Shown piece by piece: positions 50,871 to 62,943 of a DNA stretch of 64,000 nucleotides. Position numbers and translations under genes: made by a program. This DNA is from Curvularia sp. ZM96 (taxonomy: Eukaryota > Ascomycota > Dothideomycetes > Pleosporales > Pleosporaceae). Within the stretch, counting starts at the first letter, position 1; every line of letters starts with the position of its first letter. The stretch is taken from positions 2,418,001-2,482,000 of the forward strand of contig JAJGBQ010000004.1 of the NCBI GenBank assembly GCA_022457065.1. Direction: 5' to 3'. The notes under the pieces are model-generated. The model was not told where the DNA came from. It saw only the letters and a list, made by a program, of their open reading frames with translations, and did not search any database.

Positions 50871-53278
50871 GCTTGCCACTTGGTCCGCCTCAGCGGCGCG
50901 CAAAAGCGAAGCGAGAAAAGTGAAGAGAGTCTAAATGGCCCGAGATGTTGGAGTTTGCGATCGTCACAGTCGTAAAGAGTTTAAAGAGAAAAAGGATGGG
51001 CGGGTGGGTTCTAGAAGGGAAATTGGTTGCGACGGAGAGGGAGCTGAATCGCATTCAAGGGTTAATCGGCGCGCGCGGGCTGCTGGAGAGACATCAACGG
51101 ACCGACCCGGTAGCGTGTCGCAAGAAAGGTCCGTTAGAATGCATGGCCAGAGGAGTGGGTAAGTGCATCGTCCAAAAGGGGCGCGAGGTGGAGAGAGGTG
51201 GTAGTCAAACGAATATCACGACTGGTTTACCGGCTTATCGCGGTGCGCGGCCGATGATGCCAAGATGCGTCGAGGGCGCCGCACGACCACCGCCCAGGCC
51301 CTGGGTATCGCGGCCCCCCGGAGGTTTAATTCGCACCCCTGCCGTATGCAACATGCAACATCCATATCTTGTACCACGTACACGGGGTGTGAATGAATCA
51401 TATGCATTACCAATAGCTAGGAGCCGCAGCGTCGAATAGAATATATCTCCCCAGACTCCGCTTGTCGACTGCCGGCCCCCGCCTAAACCCATCTGGAACG
51501 GTGATGCAGTAGTGTGCATCTCGAATCTATAACACCATTTACTCTGTGGAGAAAAAACCTCGCATATGCCTGTTGGGTACATGTAGTATTTTCCCTCATT
51601 ATCGAAGAAGCCGCCGTCGCCGCGGCTGTCATCGTCGTCGTCTGACATCAACGTCATACAACCTCCCATCGTCATCAAACAACACAGCCAACACGCTCCG
51701 CCCGCGCGCTATCCAGCCGCTCCCCAGTTCCCAGCCGCAGCCCTTGTTCCGCAAATACCGCAAATCCTGCAGGGAAACATGTACAACGTCCCCATGATGC
51801 CCTGAAACACGCGCAATGACGTCCTGTAACTCCACTCCCCTATGGGCTCCCCGGAGTACCTACTGTGTACATTCTTCCCTTCTCAGCCCGAACCCAGCAA
51901 ATGTAGTACCATGTACGTGTGAGCTCTCGGACATCCAGTGAGGTACTCTTTCAATCTGGGAGTAGAAAATAACGAAACCTGTCGCTCAAGGCGAAACTAT
52001 CAATGCAACAAATAACAACTTTAAATATTATAGATGAATAACTAGGGTACCAGCCTCAAGTGTTTAAGTTCAGTTTGCTTTTTCCATACGCTACCTACTA
52101 CCTACCCACCTGTCCCTCTTTCATCTCAGAAATCTGTTGTTTGTTATTTACGTTATACATCTCCCCTCCAGCAGCACCCTTTCCATTCATAAACCCCTTA
52201 GAATCTGTATAAAAACTGGGTGAATACAATACAAGTCACCTTTCCCCTCTCTCTTTCTCCCATCCCTTTCTTCTCCATTCCTGAAACCCCCCCTTCCTCT
52301 TCTCTTCACCGCTACTACTTCTGCTGCTGCTGCTGCTGCGCCACACTCACTCCCGTGGATCCCCTTGCCTTTGCCTTGTCTTGCCTTCTCCCGAGTACAT
52401 ACATTACACAGCCCCCTTTCCCTACCCTTACTTCCTCGGCACTTGCACTCGCACACGTCCGCGCACTCCGAGACTAAATCCGCGTACATCGGTAATTCTC
52501 ACGTCGGACTATCTCGCCCTCGGTAGTATGCCGCCGTACTAGGATATGTACGGTACTTGTTGTCGGTATGTGTGCGTGTGTATGTATTGACCGCTTTTCG
52601 TAAAGGAAAGAGAGAGCCAGGGGGGAGGTGTGGCATAGGGATCAAGTAAGAATAGCTAGTATGAGTGATTTACATGTGTAAAAAAACTACTAGTACGTAG
52701 GTACTGTATGTAGTATGTACATAAGAACCTTGGCGGCATCTTGGCTTCTTACACTCGGGTACTGTTCCATAGGCGCCCATTCGACGACTTTTTTCGGCGT
52801 TTATCCCCTTGTCACACGGATGCGTGATTGTGCCCTCTTTGTCTTGTCTTGTCGTGTCTTGTCCAAAGGGGAGGAAGCCTTGTCGGTAGTTCCGGGACGC
52901 CGCGGAATCTCTCAAGAGTGCGGTGTGTACATACTCCGTAGACATTCGGACCGTCGGAAAAAAAAAAAAAAAAAAATCCTTCCAAAAAGCCAACATTCAA
53001 GTTGAGAAATAATGTGATATTCCTTTCCCTTTCGTTCACACATGCCTACATAAAATACAAGTTCCTTATCCCCATCCTCACTACCTGTCAAAACAACTTT
53101 CTCTCTCTCCATGCATATCTCTGTCTCATCCCATCTTTCCATGCAAATTCCTTCTTCTCGTTGTGAAAGATCAAAATTCCACGTACGTTTGAGCGAGAAC
53201 GGCGACAAACACATTAATGCCAATTTCCTTCCTTCCCCCATTCTCTTCGTCACCTTACAACAAAAGCAAATCACGCAC
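50871..53278. other. Long spacer, TRK promoter / glycogen synthase 3' flank
   Basis: 2.4 kb with no supported gene. It holds the TRK1 upstream region, a (CTG)n run at about 52321-52340, and a poly-A tract of 18 at about 52959-52976. C/T-rich stretches near 52230-52310 look like a transcribed leader, but I see no matching coding start. Confidence 0.45.
52321..52340. repeat. CTG trinucleotide microsatellite
   Basis: Six to seven tandem CTG units on the plus strand in non-coding DNA. Confidence 0.8.
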
Positions 53279-55625
53279 TTAGTCCGTGCCATTAACCGCC
53301 GTCGACAAGGTAGGCGTATTTGCGCCCGAATCAGGCTTACTCTTCGTCTTGAGGGTAAGCGGGAAAGTAAAGTCGTCTGCCTCTTCCTCTTCCCTGTATG
53401 TTCATTAGCAAATCAATCTTCTATAGCCCGATGTTTAGGATGACTTACGGAAGCTTCCACGCGATGTAATCCTCTGTGCTCAATCCCTCACGACCTTCCT
53501 GCAGCGATGCAAAGTCTCCAGGCGTCATCATGCCGGAGCGCTCACGCGGGGAACCCGGTTCCGACAGCGGCCTTGAAATCTTGACGTCGTGCGAGTTGAA
53601 AAAGTCTGGTTCCTCGTCGCCCTCGTAGGCGGCAGGGTATGCACGTCGGAGCGCAAGCTGGCGAGCCTTGACGTACTCCAAGCCCATGCGCTTCCAGTCG
53701 AGCAGGTCGCTAAGACGCTCTGTCCGATTCCGCTGGTTGATGCGCTGGCGCTTGCTCTTCTTTGTGAACTCAAACATGTAATCGACAAGCTGGTTTACCG
53801 ATTCGTCGACGCCCTTCATTCTTCGGTCGACAATGTAGATGCCGTAGTCTTGAGCATTTTCAATCAGCTCCTCCATGTAGCAACCGAAACCAGACAGATT
53901 TGTTGTGATACTCGGGACACCCATGACAGTGCACTCGGCTGGAGTGTAGCCCCAAGGCTCGTAGTAAGACGAGAAGACACCGAGATGGGTTCCGCGGACA
54001 AAGTCGTCGTAGTCCATAGGCAGAACTGGGTTGGATGAGTTCAAGAACTCTGGGTGGAAAACAACCTTGACACGGTCTGAGGGGTGGTTGAAGAGCTGGC
54101 AGCGACGCAGTTGGTTCAGCACTGGATCCTCAGCGTCGTTGACCATGTTGTGGGTTACAATGGGCGGCAGGTTGTGGCGCTTCATGGCGAACAGTCTCCG
54201 GCGGAGCAAAATCTTGTCAGCAGGTGTGATCAAGTCCTTGTCCTCGGGCAGTTCCTGGCCCTCTGTCCAGGTCAGGGAGCGCTCAAACAGCCTCTTGGCC
54301 ACGTTCTCGGCAATGTTGTTCACACTGTCGTGGAGCGCCTTGATGACTGCCTGTCCCTTGAGCGAATCGACGGAAAGCGACGTCGTCTGCGCAGGCAGAA
54401 TAATGAATGCCACCACAGTCATGTTGGAGTTCTCGCTCTTCATCTTGTGGTTCAATCGCGCTAGTGACTCAATGAACATGTCCACACCCTTATTCCGGTA
54501 CTCGTAGCGACCAGCTGTGAAGAAGTAGAGAGTGTTTTCAGGATCAAAGTCGTTGTGTCCGTAAAAGTGTCCACGCACAAAGTCGTTGATCTTGACCTTG
54601 GCCTGCTGGTGCAGATTCTGGAACTCGTGAGTTGCAGAAAACTTCTTGACATTGAGACCGTTGGGCAGCACGCCATCGGGCTTTCGCTTCAAGAGATGCT
54701 CGCTCTCGTAGGCAGTAATGTGTGACACGGTTGTGAAGACATCGGCCGAGTGCGTAGCCGCCCGCTCGATACAGTACCGGTGGTAGATACCGCGCTTTCC
54801 TGCCTCGGCATCCACGTCAAAGTATTGAAGGTTGTTGTAAAAGTCAACCGAGCCGGCGCAGAGGTAGCGACCAAGCAGTGTAGCGTGCGTCGTGAAGATG
54901 GTAGTAACATCGATGCGGCGCTTCTTGCAGAGCGGCACTGCAACACCTGCCAGCCACTCGTGGAACTGGACAATGACGGCTCGCTGCTTCTCGTGGTAGA
55001 CATACTGGAAGAAGCAGTCAGCATAAGCAACAAAGTTGGTCCCTTCTCTCTTCTCTTACCTCGCCCAAGAACCATGCGATGAGGTAACCAAAAACAATGG
55101 CCTCGTTGGTCTCTGAGTCGCCGGGAGGTGAAGGAATGCCCGTAGACGACCAGAGGTCACCCTTCCACTCGTCGAGCCACCTGTAACCAGTACCAGTGTC
55201 GAAGAGCAGAACGCGCGGGGCACCGTCGATCAACCATCGTCCGTATAGCGTCTTGACGCCCCGCTCGTCCATGGACTTGATGGTAGCCACCAGAGCAGGA
55301 TCTTTGGGAACAATGGGCTCTACTTCAACAGCCGCCTGTGTGCATATGTGAGCATGGACGGTCGCCGCAACGGCTGGGTGTGGCGCTTACCGAGGCCCTG
55401 TTCCAAGGACCCAGAAGAGTATATGCAGCGCCATACTCTGCGGTTGTAACTTGAGCTTTGGATTTGAGGACCGAGTAGATACCGCCGACTGGAGTGTGTT
55501 AGAGCTTTTGCGTCGTGGGGATCAGCTGAGAGGGAGAGGGGAAGGCGAGCTGTACCTCTGTTTGCGACTTCGGTCGCAACCTCGAACAGAACGTGGTTCT
55601 GCACGTCTCGCACACCCGATGCCAT
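53279..55625 (-). CDS. GSY1: Glycogen synthase (GT3)
   Basis: Elongates glycogen from UDP-glucose in the cytosol. Five exons, 55625-55556, 55488-55391, 55335-55060, 55004-53449 and 53393-53279, encode 704 residues, the usual fungal length. Introns are 55-67 bp (GTACAG, GTAAGC, GTAAGA, GTAAGT donors). Joints restore NR|VGGIYSVLKSKAQV, WNRAS|AAVEVEPIVPKDP, AWFLGE|YVYHEKQRAVIVQFHEW and IAWKLP|EEEEADDF. VGGIYSVLKSK holds the UDP-glucose loop; the acid/base region YEPWGYTPAECTVMGVPSITT is intact. Regulatory phosphosites of yeast Gsy2 are matched by PLSEPGSPRERSGMMTPGDF. If the last intron is kept, translation stops right after KLP and removes about 37 residues. Confidence 0.94.
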
Positions 55626-57101
55626 TGTGTGTGTGTATTGTCGTCAGGTGAGATGTGTGAGAGAGGGCGCAATGGCAGATAGAGTCAAGGAGAGGGATTG
55701 GTTTGAGAAAAAGAGAAGAAGAAGGAGAAGGCGGAACAGGGTTGATGGAGCTTGAGCTCGGTGCTTGGTTAGACTGGGCTGCGGGCTGGGGGCGCTAGAG
55801 CAGCGGTAGGACTACTCTGCCGGGTGTGAGCTACGAGGTATTGGTCGGCAGCAAGATGTGGAGGTGCAGCCGCAGGAAGCAATTCGGATTTTGTCGGGGC
55901 CCAAGCCAAAGGAGCAGGGAAAAAGTTGTCGGAGCGAAGATAGCAATGGTACTTGGACGCCGCCGCCCAAGCGAACAACAAAGGCCGCGTACGAAGTGTT
56001 GTTTTGGGGGAGCTCGAGCGGAGCTTGGCCCAGACGTGGGGAGGTTGGGATGCTTGGAGTGCTCGAGTCAGCGCTTCCCCCAGGCGACCGTTCGCTTGAT
56101 GCGGGTGACGTCGTTGGCTCCTCTCGTTGTGTTCCTCTCGCCCTTGAGGCTTGCAACGCTGGAGCTTTTGCTCACCATGACGCCGCCCGCAAATTCCCTG
56201 CGGCAAAAAAGACACACACAGACACACACACGCAGCGATTGTCGCCTTGCGCTCGTTCTCCCCCACGGCCGGGGCCCAACATTTGCAAGGCTGGAGCGCA
56301 ACCGGCGAGCGTGCGCGCGAGTCAACAACTCAACAGTTTGTCGAGGAAATGAGAAGCGGAGCATCGCCCGATTCTGTCGTCGTTTGTCGATGCGCGCTTA
56401 ATGCTGACTGTGAATTGTATGTCGCCTTGGATGCCCGCATGCCGTGAGACAGCAGAAAAAAAAAACACGTCGCGAAAGCGTCAGGCTGGCGCGCATTCCA
56501 TCGTGTGTTGCCGAGCCGGTACCGTGTCCGTTGGCTGCAGCAACTTCGTCATCTCGCCGACGACTGCGGGGTTCCCGCGGGTCTGGGGGGCGAAGTTGCC
56601 AGCACGCCAGACGAGTGGGGCCCGTTCGGCGGAGGCGGAGATGGGGACAACACGGAGATGGGCACGTGACACTGCTACCAACAATAGCTTCATCTTATCG
56701 GAGACTCGATCGGACAAACACAACACCATGCACTGCTCCCGTCTTACGTGCTCGGGTCATACGGCCGCCGCGTCTAGACCCCCACCCATCCCGATGTCAA
56801 TCTAACACTTTTCATTATAAACTCGTTGGCTCGGTCGTTACTAACATGGCTTCTACATAGTACCTCAACCCCCCACTACCCACGCCTCAGCATTGGCGCC
56901 ACCTCCAACACCAAGCCTTTCTAGTTGGGCATTGTTGAGAAAACGAACTTCGAAAGAAAAAAAGAGAAAAGTGTTTAAAAAAATTATGCAGGGATATCAG
57001 GCTAAAATCACAAACGTAAAAAAAAAAGAGACGCGCCACATGCCTTTTGGGTAAGGGTTCCGCCTGCAAACCATAGTATCTTGGCTCACTCCCAACGGTG
57101 G
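55626..57101. other. Spacer, glycogen synthase promoter / RA-PH 3' flank
   Basis: 1.5 kb without a supported gene; GC-rich shadow frames on both strands. CACACA/GACACA dinucleotide runs lie at about 56211-56236. The region serves as the GSY1 upstream region. Confidence 0.45.
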
Positions 57102-60008
57102 CTACTTGCCACTGCGGTCAATAATTGGTGGTGCCACAGGTAACGCGCCTAGTAAGCTGCCTTGGGCAAACTCATTGTTCAGCGACAGGTTGACCATCGG
57201 ACCCCTGGCTTTGCTGCCGTCCATGACACCTCTGCCGACAACGTCCCTGCCTTGCGAGTAGCCGGCCTGAGACAGCAAACCACCACCCGTGAACGCCTTA
57301 CTAGCATCCTCAGGTGCAGCGCCGTGGACGTTGTGCGTATACGCAGCTAGAGGCTCACCACGACCTTTAAGCGACCGTGTTCGCTCGTGTCCGCCAGCAC
57401 CATACGTTCCATGTGCGCGTGATGTGCCCGGCCGACCGGCTCGCCAGTCCGTCGACGCAGGCACCTTGATTGCCTCTTCTATCGACGTTGCGCTCTCGAC
57501 AAGTGGTCCAGCCCCTGCTCCTGGATTGTACCCTTTGCCCTTGTTGAGATGCTGCGGCGGTGGCCGGTACTGCGGCGTGAGATCGATCAAGGGTTCAGGC
57601 ATTCCCGGTGCTCGCTTCGAAGCACTTCGCTGGAGATCGCTCGACGCTCGTCGGTGGTGGTTGCTACGAGTCGAAGCGCTACGCTTGATGTTGGTTTCGG
57701 GCGCAGGCTGACCAAGGCGGCCCATGTTGCTCAGCAGGGACGGACCCTCTGTAAATGGGCCGCTCTGCTGCTCACGAGCCTGTACTGCAGCCTGACGTTC
57801 CGCGTAGCCCCGGCCTAGAAGGCCACTAGAAGTGAATGCTTCTTCTTCTTTTCCGTCAAAGCTGCGTCGTCCAGACACCTGCCGAGATGCAGGCTGTGAG
57901 GCGCTTGGTTTATTGACAGCGCTCTTAACCAACCCTGCCGAAGACGGTTGCTTCACCCGCGCTGACTTCATCCTCGTGGGCAATTTATCAAGCTTGGCCA
58001 AAGGTTTATCATCCGGGAACTCGCCTGGCTTGTGGACCTCAATCTCATCCAGCTTCTTGTTGAAACTGTCCATGTCCAACAGTGACGAGAAGGCACCAAG
58101 CTGGTAGTGGGATCCCACAGACTCGCCTCGCGAATGCGCGGATGACTGCTGCGCTGCCTCTGCATTACCAGCCGCACTGCGCTGTACCGGCGTCTTCTTC
58201 TTCAGACCCTCGCCCTTTTGGTACTTGAGGTACCAGCTCCGCCACGACTGCAGAGCGTTGTAGAACATGTTTGCCGTGTTGCGGTCGTTGGTACAGAAGA
58301 AATGCACATACTGCGACTCGTCTGCAAAGATATTCGACTTTTGCATACTTTTCACCGCATAGCAAATCTTCTTTGGTGGCTTTACCCTAGCTAGCTTCTG
58401 CTGTGTGACGCTGTAGATGTCGTAGTCTGTCAGGGTACAGATGTTCTCGAGGTCCTTTTCTTTGGTCTTCTCGTTCTTCGCCATGACCAACTGGCCATCA
58501 GGGCGCAGGGTCAGGAGGCGCTTGCTCCACTTGCCGGGTCTGGAAGAATACTGTATGAAGCACGACATGCCTTCGGGTCTGGTCTCTGGCACCTTGTATG
58601 CAAGCAAGTCATCTTGGTTAATACCATCGACGTCTGAGTCGATGATGGTGAGCTCGTTTTGATTGTCATGGTCCCACGAGTTCATCACATCTCGCACATA
58701 CTCGTAGTTACGAAGAGGGCGGGTGATGCTGACTTTGGTGAAGTACTCGGAAATGACTGCTGTGCGGATGTCAATGAGATCTGTTAGTACAGTCGAGGCA
58801 GACTTGATGAGGTCTAGAGGTGTTGTCGTAGGGGTCACTGGTAGCAATATGCGCTTCTTGTTGCATACGACTGTGACGCGCTGTGGTGGTGTCTGTTAGC
58901 CTATCGGATTGCACCGAAAAAAAAGCAACGAACATACCCTGTCGCCAGCATTTACGGCTGATGTTGGCGCATCAATGCCCAAAACTACACCTCCTCCGCC
59001 CGGTCGGATAGTCTGTTCCTCCTGGCTACCAAAATTGAGGCTGACCTGTGGCGGAGCAGAGTACTGTGCGGGGGCGTCCAGGCCAAGAGCCTCATCCTTT
59101 CTCCTCTTAAACATGCCAAACCCGACCTCCTGCTGTCGTGCAGGCGAAACCGAAGGGGGTGACGAAGGCAGCTTTTGTGTTCGCTCTTCGAGCTTTGCGA
59201 GTGCGGCCTGACGCTGTCGCTCCTCCTGCCTTGCCTTGCGACCCTCATCCTCTCTGGTTTGCGACGTCTTTCGGGGCTCAGCCTTCTGCAGCCGTTTTCC
59301 ACGCTCCTGTTCTGCATTCTTGGCGGCTCTTTGCCGACGCAGCGCCTCGGCCTCTTCAAACTCCTTCTGCTGCTGCTGTAAGCGTGCAGCTTCTTCCGCT
59401 TCCTTGCGCGCCTTCTCGGCCCTGTCCAATTCCGCCTGTTGAGCCTGTTTCCTTGCGCGGGCCTCTGCGTCGTACTTTTCCTTCATCTGGCGCTGGCGCT
59501 CCTTCTCCCTCGATAAAATCTCCCTTGCACTGTCATCGCCGCTAAGGGACTGTTGTCTGTGCGCATCGTGGGCAGGCGGTGACGCTTCCGGTCGAGTTCT
59601 ACCAGTCCGCGGGCGGCGCTGGGCGGTGTTGGCGGCATACAGCCTCTGCGGCGGGGAACTTGGACCATCATTCGAAGAAGTAGAGGGCGGCGACTGTGGA
59701 TATACGGGCGGCGGGGCGTCAAAAGTGGTGTTGGAGCGTGGAACAGGGGGTTGCGGGCTGGTCACGTGTGACGTCGCTGGCCGGCGATGATACCGGCTCA
59801 TGCTCCTACTGAGCGGTGCGTCGTTTTGAGGCTGGGAGTCTGGTACGGGAGGCATAGCAGGCATGGCGGGTACGGCCTGGGAAGACGGATCGTGCTGCGC
59901 ATATTGTCCTGGAGGGCTGGTGTGCTGCTCCTGGGCACGGCGTACGCTTCTATAGCGAGACATCTTTTGCGCAGAGGCCGCTGGCGAGGTCATTGCTTCG
60001 GTCGCCAT
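57102..60008 (-). CDS. RA-PH domain adaptor protein
   Basis: Predicted signalling adaptor with the Ras-associating plus pleckstrin-homology tandem of the Grb7/RIAM group; in fungi it likely links a small GTPase to membranes and polarity. Exons 60008-58938 and 58880-57102 (intron 57 bp, GTATGT...GCTAACA...CAG) encode 949 residues. Residues 1-150 are Pro/Ser-rich and disordered. About 155-300 is a long charged coiled coil (EKERQRQMKEKYDAEARARK and on). The RA domain, split by the intron, reads NAGDR|RVTVVCNKKRILLPVTP. The PH domain follows: PEGMSCFIQYSSRPGKWSKRLLTLRPDG to NMFYNALQSWRSWYLKYQ. The last 350 residues are disordered and basic. Two separate frames are visible, but the intron fits exactly. 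Confidence 0.82.
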
Positions 60009-61167
60009 GGTGTTTGCGGGAGAGGATGCTGTGCGACGGGAGTCTTCGTGCCTGCGCGAAGAGAAATAGGGAGTCTACCAACCAAGGCCATCCAGCGACG
60101 CCCAGCGAATTGAGGGGGAAAGAAACAGGGATAGGTGATGAAGAAGAAGTAGGCACAAGCGGCAGGTGCACGCGGGTAAGTCGGCGTCTAAGTTCTTTAC
60201 ATTAAAGTACCTGAAATGCAATCACCAGGACCCAGCAGCCAACCAGAACCCGGGCCCCCCGTTTCTCTGCTGGCGGTCCCTCCTGAAGAGACTGAAACCT
60301 GGCAAGTCGGCCATACGCAGGCGCGTGCACTAGCAGGATAGTCCACCTGACCGTCCCTGGCCGTCAGTGCCGCGCCCGCCACAAGTCCAGCCCTGAAACG
60401 CGGCGCTCGGACGCGCGACCTGAGCCACACGACGCTATGCGAGTCCTAGTGGGAGGGTGCATGAATGCGAGCACAATGCAGCACGGAAATAGATGGCGCT
60501 GATCGCAATGTTGGCCTTACGCTGAAACACGGAGACTTGTCAGGTATAGTAGGGCATAGTCGTGCCTATTTGTGGCACCTTGTATCCGCCACTACAAGTG
60601 ATGTGTAATCAGACACTAGACCATAGGGATCCTAGTACTATATGAACGACAGAGCATAGAGAGCGAAAGCAGAGTACCCCAACCACGGTCACTCGAAATA
60701 ATATCCCGTGCACACACTTGGCCTGACGAATGCCACACGTTTCTAACCCAAAACAAACCAGGCGTCCAAAAGCATGAGCGATGGTATTGTGATAGCCACA
60801 AGATGCCAGTCCTGGGCAATGAGGCACTCTATCTTTGTTTATTTGTTTGTTTATGTACAAATGACCAACCAGGGAAACTCAAACCTTCACCAGGGGTATT
60901 TTCGTCCCATGCTCACCGGTTCTGCCTGGTGTCACCATAATTCGTACTTTGTTGCACCAATATCCTATCCTGCCCTAGCGGTAAAAAATAGAACAAAAGA
61001 AAGCAAAACGATCTCATCTTGGTATTTTACAAAGATAATGTTGGAGAAGAAGAAGTAGTAAATGGACGGGTATCCAGAGAAGAGAAGGTGATTCAAAGAA
61101 GGGGGAAGAAGGGTAATATGCAGTGAATGTTTCCTGGCATAAATGGCAGCTGCAAAAGCGCGCAAAA
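60009..61167. other. Spacer RA-PH / F-box gene
   Basis: Promoter of the RA-PH gene and 3' flank of the F-box gene. No gene seen; frames here are short and without domains. Confidence 0.45.
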
Positions 61168-62943
61168 CTAGCGCCACAAGTCTGCCCTCGAAGCTCGCTT
61201 CTCACGGCCAGAGTGTGTCATCCAGCTTGCGCGTGGACTGGGTTGACCACCGAGCGAGTTGGAGTAGCCATGTCCAAACCCGCCGCTAGGGGCTGCATGG
61301 CCTGCACTCCTCGGTCGCCCATCGTTGTCAGCAGGTATGGCAAGGAAGCCACCGAAACCGTTTGGTACGACAATGCTCTTACGATCCCCACCCCATTGTG
61401 GTCCCAGGCCCTTGTGCGCCGAGTAGCTGCTCAATGGCCGACCTCCCGCCATGGACGCTCGGCGGCCTGCACCCTCGGGAGGTATGATGGAGGTAAAGAT
61501 CCAGTCCAGCTCGTCCAGGCCCTTGGAGTAGACTTCCAGAGGCTGGTTGAACATGGGCGGGGGTGCTTCACTGAACGGGCGTACGGGTGGTGCGAGCGTG
61601 AGAACCTCTGGGAATTCAGGATCACGGACCCAAAGCTGTCGCAGAGCTGGGAGACTGTTGGACATCAACGACGTAGCCAGATACTGGTAGTAGGATGCGG
61701 CAGGCGGGTAGACTTGGTTGCTGGAACTTGAAATGACCTCAAAGTTGAGCTTCTGCAGCGTGTACGAGTTCATTGGCGGGATTGGGTCCAAGGGAAGAGA
61801 TGTCGAGACGGTGGCTGTATACTCGAGGCTCCGTAGATTCACTGCTGCCTGCAGAACAATGTGGAGAGACGAGACGGGGAAGCCGGAGCAGTCCTTCAGC
61901 ACGAGTGTCCTCAGCCGGGCACTGCACATGGGGTTATGCAGAAATCCGGCCAATCCCTGGGCGGTCACCGCATTGCAGTTCTCCAGCCGGAGAGTTTCCA
62001 GGGCAGGGAAGTTGGGAATTCCAGGGGCATCGTGGAAAGTGGAATCGTTGAGCCATGGCGCGTTTGTGATGGTGAGCTCATTCAGCCGGGGAAGCATGCC
62101 GAAAACTTGCCTCAGGATGCTTGGCTCTATGCGTATTCCGTTGAGCTCGACGGTAATGAGCTCCTGCCAGTAGCCCTGGAGAAGCGTCTCGAGCGACTGT
62201 TCTCCGCCCTCGTTGTACTTCATTCTGCGGATGTGGGGGCACCGTGCCTGCAGCTCCTGGCGCAGCAGCTGGCACGAGGGGTCACCGTTGTAGAAGCCAT
62301 CGGGGAGATCAATGTACTCGAGGTTGGGGCAGCCTGATACGGTCCGTGCCAGGTCGGCTTTGCAGGCCTCGCGGGTCATGTATGGGAGCTTGATGAAGCG
62401 GACACGCTGGCCCAGGTACTGGTTGCCGCGGACGCTCTGGCCAAGCTGCTGGAGGCGTTGGGTAGGAGCGTCAATCTCGTCGCCGTTGCGCGACTTGCGG
62501 CGGCGCTGGTCGGCGTAGATTTCTTCGAGCTCGCAGTAGTGGACGGCATCGATGCGGATGCTGTTGTATCTGCAGGGACGCGAGTTAGTGCGTGTGTGGG
62601 GGCGGAGGGGGGGTAGGTAGGGGTAGGGGGAGTGGAGTGCAACGCACAGTAGGCCAGCAGCGACACCATACCATTGCCGCTTTGTGAGGGCACAATGGGC
62701 CAGGTCGCGCATGTCGCAGCTCATGCAGCCATCGTTGCCACTGTCCTCGCTGCCGTCGAGCGTCTCATCGGCGGAATGGGGGCAGACGTGTTCGAAGATG
62801 CGGCGCAGGACGTCGTCCGGGAGGCGGACAAACTGGTCGGGCCCGTGGTAGTCGTAGACGGCGGGGGCGTAGAGGTCGTTGCGAGGGCGCGATTCGCTCT
62901 TCTTGGAGGCCTTGTTGCGGCGGAAGCGCTTGAAGAAACCCAT
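61168..62943 (-). CDS. F-box / leucine-rich-repeat protein
   Basis: Probable substrate adaptor of an SCF ubiquitin ligase. Exons 62943-62648 and 62569-61168 encode 565 residues; the 78-bp intron (GTGCGT...ACTAAC-like...CTGCAG) is a multiple of three and has no stop, so a 591-residue form from retention is possible. The N-terminus is basic (MGFFKRFRRNKASKK). The F-box-like helix is at about 38-110 (QFVRLPDDVLRRIFEHVCPH...LAHCALTKRQWYGVAAGLL|YNSIRI). About ten LRRs follow (CPNLEYIDLPDGFY, LPRLNELTITNAPWLND, FPALETLRLENCNAVTAQGL, LRTLVLKDCSGFPV). The C-terminal about 120 residues are Gly/Ser/Pro-rich and disordered. Partner and substrate unknown. Confidence 0.85.
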   Translation of the reverse strand: MGFFKRFRRNKASKKSESRPRNDLYAPAVYDYHGPDQFVRLPDDVLRRIFEHVCPHSADETLDGSEDSGNDGCMSCDMRDLAHCALTKRQWYGVAAGLLCVALHSPYPYLPPLRPHTRTNSRPCRYNSIRIDAVHYCELEEIYADQRRRKSRNGDEIDAPTQRLQQLGQSVRGNQYLGQRVRFIKLPYMTREACKADLARTVSGCPNLEYIDLPDGFYNGDPSCQLLRQELQARCPHIRRMKYNEGGEQSLETLLQGYWQELITVELNGIRIEPSILRQVFGMLPRLNELTITNAPWLNDSTFHDAPGIPNFPALETLRLENCNAVTAQGLAGFLHNPMCSARLRTLVLKDCSGFPVSSLHIVLQAAVNLRSLEYTATVSTSLPLDPIPPMNSYTLQKLNFEVISSSSNQVYPPAASYYQYLATSLMSNSLPALRQLWVRDPEFPEVLTLAPPVRPFSEAPPPMFNQPLEVYSKGLDELDWIFTSIIPPEGAGRRASMAGGRPLSSYSAHKGLGPQWGGDRKSIVVPNGFGGFLAIPADNDGRPRSAGHAAPSGGFGHGYSNSLGGQPSPRASWMTHSGREKRASRADLWR

